NCBI GenBank assembly: GCA_027310725.1
Contig: DAIDAG010000072.1
Span: 1-47,122, forward strand
Length of the DNA: 47,122 bases
Source of the DNA: Sideroxydans sp.
Lineage (GTDB): Bacteria > Pseudomonadota > Gammaproteobacteria > Burkholderiales > Gallionellaceae
Reading direction: 5' to 3'
Below, one piece after another: positions 43,748-47,122 of the stretch (within the stretch, counting starts at the first letter, position 1; every line of letters begins with the position of its first letter). Below the pieces are notes generated by a model, which was not told the origin of the DNA, did no database searches, and was given only the letters and a program-made list of their open reading frames with translations. Made by a program: the position numbers and the translations under genes.

Positions 43748-44368
43748 TCACAACTCGATCCCGGTGAAATGTCGCCTCACGATATCGCGCAATTGTGTCA
43801 GTCGTCCGTGGAAGAAATGCTCGGCCTGTGGCAGCACGACGATGGGCAAATGCTGCGGGCGCGCCCAATCAAGTGCATCTGCCAGCGGTACCACGTCGTC
43901 ATGCTCGCCGTGTATGACCAGCGTGTCGGGCGCGACAGCGGGCATGGCAAAACGCCCGACAGCCGGCGCGGCCAAAATGAGATGCCGCGGATGCACCAGC
44001 AATGCGGTGCGCGCGGCGACATAGCCGCCGAAAGAGAATCCCGAGAGGATCAGGGGCAGTTCTTCGCCGAACTGTTCCTGCGCAAAACGCACGATGGCGA
44101 GCATGTCCTGCTCTTCGCCGTCGCCGCCCGTGAACTCGCCCTCGCTCGCCCCCACGCCGCGAAAATTGAAGCGCAGCGTGACGCAGCCGAGTTCGGCGAA
44201 AGTCTTGGCCAGCATCACCGCCACCTTGTTCTCCATGGTACCGCCCATGGTCGGCAAGGGATGGGCCACCACGGCGATGCCGCAAGCGATCTCATCGGGC
44301 GTGTGCACGACACCCTCGATCAGCCCCGCCGGACCGGCGGTCGAAAATTTTTCCAGTACGGTCGCCAT
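43748..44368 (-). CDS. small alpha/beta-hydrolase
   Basis: 206 residues. Elements are VVAHPLPTMGGTMENKV, LRFNFRGVGASEG, the nucleophile elbow SGFSFGGYVA (Ser112), the acid in VIHGEHDDVVP and the His in QAEHFFHGRL. This belongs to the YcjY/dienelactone-hydrolase-like group often called 'alpha/beta hydrolase, KANL3/Tex30-like'. The substrate is unknown. Its ATG overlaps the ferredoxin stop by one base (TGATG), so it is the last gene of a coupled three-gene operon. Confidence 0.93.
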   Translation of the reverse strand: MATVLEKFSTAGPAGLIEGVVHTPDEIACGIAVVAHPLPTMGGTMENKVAVMLAKTFAELGCVTLRFNFRGVGASEGEFTGGDGEEQDMLAIVRFAQEQFGEELPLILSGFSFGGYVAARTALLVHPRHLILAAPAVGRFAMPAVAPDTLVIHGEHDDVVPLADALDWARPQHLPIVVLPQAEHFFHGRLTQLRDIVRRHFTGIEL

Positions 44369-44679
44369 CAGATCTTCAGTCTCTCCACCACGCGCCCGTT
44401 CCTGAGGTGTTCCTCGATGATCTCGTCGAGGTCGCTCCGGTCGACATAGGTGTACCAGACCGCCTCGGGATAAACCACCAGCACCGGGCCCAATTCGCAA
44501 CGCCCCAGACAACCAGCTGAGTTGATGCGCATCGTTCTTTTGTCGGTGGAAAGTCCAAGCTGCTTGACCTTGTCCTTGACATAGTCGCGCGCCGCCTGGG
44601 CCTGGTGGTTGTTGCAGCAATCTTCGCCGGCAGGGCGCTGGTTCACGCAGAAGAACACGTGCTTGTCGTAGTGACTCAT
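44368..44679 (-). CDS. thioredoxin-like [2Fe-2S] ferredoxin
   Basis: 103 residues with the cluster pattern Cys11 ... Cys21-Cys22 ... Cys57-x3-Cys61 (FFCVNQRP; EDCCNNHQ; SAGCLGRCELGP). This is typical of Shethna-type ferredoxins and of the small NuoE-like domain. The tail WYTYVDRSDLDEIIEEHLRNGRVVERL is also typical. It probably transfers electrons in the cytoplasm, and its partner is unknown. The start overlaps the VanZ stop by four bases and the stop overlaps the hydrolase start by one. Confidence 0.93.
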   Translation of the reverse strand: MSHYDKHVFFCVNQRPAGEDCCNNHQAQAARDYVKDKVKQLGLSTDKRTMRINSAGCLGRCELGPVLVVYPEAVWYTYVDRSDLDEIIEEHLRNGRVVERLKI

Positions 44680-45767
44680 TTCTTTCCTTCTTCAAGATGG
44701 CGGGCGGACCGCACCCACCAGAGATAACCGCCCAGCAGCAGCGGAAAAACAAGCGAAACATTATGCGACAATCCGTTGTAATTGCGCAGGTGCCCGAATC
44801 GCCATTGATACAGACGCATCGCGGCGGACGGCGTGCCGCTGTCCAGCACCCAGTTCGCCAGCACCACGTAGCTCAGCGCCCCCAGCGCGGTCGCCCAGAT
44901 GAGCCGCGACCGCGGCAGCCACGAGATACCGGTGATCAGCATCACACCGATCACGATGCCCAATATCGCTTCACTGTTCAGCCATAGCAGCAACGCCCAG
45001 GATTTGAGCAGCAGCGCAGCAGCGATGAATTTTGCCAATGCGACCACGCCGAGCATGAGCGCCAGCCCGACGACCGCATGCCGGCGCACCCGCAGCAGGG
45101 TCAACAGCAACGCCCCGACCATCAGCAGATTCAATGCGACCGCCACACTCTCCCATACATTGAACGGCGCCTCAGGGATCGCGACGGACATCCGGTAAGC
45201 CGGCTCGGTGATGAACACATTGCCCAGCATGGGCAAGGAAGGGTTGATCTGCGCGAACATCCACAACATCACGAGCGCCAGCCCGAAATCCACGCCGGCC
45301 CCCCGCCTGAACAGCCCGATACGCCATTTCGTCACGCGAATGAACCAGGGACGGTTCGCGATGGACACCGCCAGCAACGCGCCTGCAAAAGCGCCGATGC
45401 CATTGGTCAGGATGTCCGCGTTGGAACTGGTGCGCATGGGCAGATACATCTGCAGATATTCCATCGCAACGGAAAGTCCGATTGCAACGAGGGTCGCCCA
45501 CAGCACGCTGCGCACGTTGCCGAAATAGGTGAGCAGATTCAGCGCCAGCAAGATGCCAAATGGAAAGTAGGCCAGCAAATTGCTCAGCGCGTCGAAACCG
45601 GAATAGGTCAGCATCAGCGGCGAAGTCAGGACGGCCCAGAACTCCAGACCCTGCTCCTGCCAGCCCAGGAATGGCGAAAGACTGGCATACACAATGAACG
45701 CGGCATAGCCCGCCACCAGGTAGCGGCGCAACAGGCTGCGAGACTTTGCAGGTAAGGAAGTGCTCAT
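44676..45767 (-). CDS. VanZ-family integral membrane protein
   Basis: 363 residues, about nine to ten membrane helices. The VanZ domain occupies the N-terminal half (VYASLSPFLGW; SGFDALSNLLAYFPFGILLAL; EYLQMYLPMRTSSNADILTNGIGAFAGALLA). The C-terminal half adds further helices and a conserved-looking VFPLLLGGYLWWVRS. VanZ relatives have roles in glycopeptide resistance or cell-envelope physiology. The function of long proteobacterial forms is unknown. It is the first gene of the operon with the ferredoxin and hydrolase. No strong ribosome site is seen. Confidence 0.9.
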   Translation of the reverse strand: MSTSLPAKSRSLLRRYLVAGYAAFIVYASLSPFLGWQEQGLEFWAVLTSPLMLTYSGFDALSNLLAYFPFGILLALNLLTYFGNVRSVLWATLVAIGLSVAMEYLQMYLPMRTSSNADILTNGIGAFAGALLAVSIANRPWFIRVTKWRIGLFRRGAGVDFGLALVMLWMFAQINPSLPMLGNVFITEPAYRMSVAIPEAPFNVWESVAVALNLLMVGALLLTLLRVRRHAVVGLALMLGVVALAKFIAAALLLKSWALLLWLNSEAILGIVIGVMLITGISWLPRSRLIWATALGALSYVVLANWVLDSGTPSAAMRLYQWRFGHLRNYNGLSHNVSLVFPLLLGGYLWWVRSARHLEEGKK

Positions 45768-45891
45768 ACGCGGAGCCCGGGGAGATCGCTTAAACTTTTA
45801 ATGATTGACTCAGAAGTAAGGGTAAGAAACAATGCCCCGCTTCGGAAATTAGACCAATACAAATTGGCGTTTACTAGTACTAGGAGGAATT

Positions 45892-46356
45892 ATGGCATAC
45901 CTGCATTGGTCCAGTGACCTGGATACCGGCATAGAGGTCATCGACGGCCAGCATAAACGCATCGTCGACTACCTGAACGAACTCAACGAAGCCAACGACA
46001 AGGGCGACAGGCAGGCAACCAACCATGTGCTGAACGAACTGGTCGATTACACCCTCACCCATTTTGCATTCGAGGAAGAGTTGCAGGAAAAGGCTGGTTA
46101 TCCTTTCGTCAGGGCGCACAAGCGCGTACACGACATCTTTACCAAGCGTGTGGCCGAATTCCAGAAGCGCGCAGCAGCCGGGGACGATGTCGCACCGGAA
46201 CTGCTTTCCATGCTGAAGATATGGCTGGTCAATCACATCAAGGGCGACGACGCGGACTATGCGGAGAGCGTCAGGAAGATGCTGGGGGTCGAAGGCATGG
46301 AGGGTAGAGTTGCCGGAGGTTGGCTGGGCGTAGCGTTGAAGAAATTTTTCGGCTGA
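45892..46356 (+). CDS. bacteriohemerythrin
   Basis: 154 residues with every di-iron ligand: His21 (DGQHKRI), His57 and Glu61 (THFAFEE), His76 and His80 (AHKRVH), His115 and Asp120 (NHIKGDD). It reversibly binds O2 in the cytoplasm and may deliver or sense oxygen in a microaerobic lifestyle. There is a perfect AGGAGG four bases before the ATG. About 20 residues after the four-helix bundle (VEGMEGRVAGGWLGVALKKFFG) form an amphipathic tail that could dock on a membrane or partner. Confidence 0.95.
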   Translation: MAYLHWSSDLDTGIEVIDGQHKRIVDYLNELNEANDKGDRQATNHVLNELVDYTLTHFAFEEELQEKAGYPFVRAHKRVHDIFTKRVAEFQKRAAAGDDVAPELLSMLKIWLVNHIKGDDADYAESVRKMLGVEGMEGRVAGGWLGVALKKFFG

Positions 46357-46396
46357 TACGCGGCTCCATTCGCTCTGCCCGCGACATCGGCGGAAT

Positions 46397-46726
46397 TCAA
46401 ATCTCCTTGCTCACACCCGGTAAAGCAGCGGCTGCTTTCTGCTGCTTCGCGATCGCCGCAGGCAGCCGCTTCGGCGCAGCGATGCGCAACTGCTTGTTGA
46501 CGTTGTATACCCCAAACACCACCGTGATCGCGCTCTCGGGTACCTGAAACTCACCGGCAAGGAATGTCACCAGATGTGCCGTCGCCCGTCCGCGCACCGG
46601 ATTCTCGGCGACGTGGATCTCCAGTTGTTTGCCGATGACTTTGCCGATCTTGGTCTTTTTGGCGCGGGGGCGGCCGAGGATGTTGAGGACGAGGGTGTCG
46701 TTTTCCCAATGGCAGAAGGATTGCAT
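46397..46726 (-). CDS. UPF0235/DUF167 family protein
   Basis: 109 residues resembling E. coli YggU. An initial strand pair (DTLVLNILGRPRAKKTKIGKV) and EIHVAENPVRGRATAHLVTFLAGEFQVPESAITVVFG are typical. The Gly/Arg/Ala core motif normally reads PxxGxANxxL. The C-terminal part (LPAAIAKQQKAAAALPG) is longer than usual. The role of the family is unknown. GGGAGA lies 4 bases before the ATG. It is convergent with bacteriohemerythrin. Confidence 0.88.
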   Translation of the reverse strand: MQSFCHWENDTLVLNILGRPRAKKTKIGKVIGKQLEIHVAENPVRGRATAHLVTFLAGEFQVPESAITVVFGVYNVNKQLRIAAPKRLPAAIAKQQKAAAALPGVSKEI

Positions 46727-46759
46727 TTATTCTCCCAATTTGAACAACCGTTCGTCCTG

Positions 46760-46815
46760 ATAACCAGCAACTTGCCCGCTTGCGGGCTTAGTCGAATGGC
46801 TAGTAGTTGCATCAG
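46760..46815 (+). repeat. 56-bp element, copy 2 (inverse copy at 12404)
   Basis: 54 of 56 positions match the reverse complement of 12404-12459. It contains GCCCGC-tt-GCGGGC. It is joined on its left to CCGTTCGTCCTGA, the start of the other extragenic palindrome family, suggesting that the two repeat types travel or recombine together. Confidence 0.85.
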
Positions 46816-46859
46816 TAGGTGCGGCCGTATCGAAGGATGGGCAAAGCCCACAATTACAG

Positions 46860-47122
46860 CCGTTCGTGCTGAGCCTGTCGAAGCATGAACGTTCCAGTAA
46901 ACCAACTTCGTCGGGCTACCCCCGACGAAGCCCAGTAGCGTAGGTTGGGTTAGCAGTTTCATCGCGTAACCCAACATCAAAACCAACACCGTCGGGGGTA
47001 GCCCGACAGCTAGTCACTTTCTTTTGCTTCGCCAAAAAGAAAGTAACCAAAGAAAAGGCGACCCCGGTTTGCCGCCCTTCGGGTTCCCTCGATATTTCGC
47101 CAACAAGCGGGGCTGCGCAACT
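46860..47122. repeat. nested extragenic palindromes at the right edge
   Basis: In order: a CCGTTCGTGCTGAGCCTGTC copy (46859-46892), a hairpin CTTCGTCGGG-ctac-CCCCGACGAAG (46909-46930), a GTAGGTTGGGTTA / TAACCCAAC pair (46941-46975), an inverse of the GTCGGG hairpin (46991-47007), and an A/T stem CTTTCTTTTG...AAAGAAAG (47017-47043) that leads to the window end. No gene is visible in 46727-47122. Confidence 0.65.

Noticed and set aside
43653-43868. Small minus-strand frame between the ABC ATPase and hydrolase genes
   Set aside because: It overlaps the hydrolase 3' end and an extragenic repeat, with no gene-like features.

Overview
The window looks like a piece of chromosome from a free-living, respiring betaproteobacterium. 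The gene families (small c551-type cytochromes, bacteriohemerythrin, a DsrC-like protein, NfeD with a stomatin partner, separate parE and parC, HemJ) and the dense extragenic palindromes would fit the Nitrosomonadales/Gallionellaceae. That placement is inference from gene content only. Most of the window is GC-rich housekeeping DNA. I see no rRNA, tRNA, CRISPR array or intact insertion sequence.

Layout. 1-3.2 kb: the start of a FadL-type outer-membrane protein, a small cytochrome c and adk, then a decayed stretch and a lipoprotein. 3.5-9.2 kb: a YqhD-type aldehyde reductase, an acylphosphatase/short-chain dehydrogenase pair, NfeD protease with its stomatin partner, and a zinc-ribbon membrane protein. 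9.5-15.1 kb: a second small cytochrome c and the two topoisomerase IV subunits, whose genes are separated by about 700 bp full of palindromic repeats.

15.1-23.5 kb is the accessory part. It begins with a clearly AT-richer pair: an 825-residue protein that joins a restriction-type nuclease domain to a P-loop ATPase, followed by a small helical protein. A secreted lipoprotein, a RelE-type toxin/antitoxin pair, an orphan HigA-like regulator, a DUF6629 membrane protein and a lytic transglycosylase follow. At least six degenerate copies of one short repeat, all in the same orientation, sit at the gene boundaries of this stretch. The nuclease-ATPase module is the best candidate for an undescribed (probably defence) system.

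23.5-31.2 kb: a three-gene cluster with a DsrC-like protein that has no cysteine, a YecA/SEC-C protein, an alpha/beta hydrolase, a CPA1 antiporter, a basic exported protein, a coniferyl-aldehyde-dehydrogenase-type enzyme and a DUF4382 lipoprotein. A 70-bp element occurs in two divergent promoter regions here, at 23.3 and 28.35 kb.

31.5-47.1 kb: mostly minus-strand housekeeping and signalling genes. These are a PEBP protein, an isochorismatase-like hydrolase, thiopurine methyltransferase, two very small proteins (one a 51-residue lipoprotein), an HbpS/GlcG-like protein, a four-part GGDEF-EAL regulator, an RlmL-like methyltransferase coupled to HemJ, an ABC-2 exporter with a thioesterase, a VanZ/ferredoxin/hydrolase operon with overlapping stop and start codons, bacteriohemerythrin and a UPF0235 protein. 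The right edge runs into another block of extragenic palindromes.
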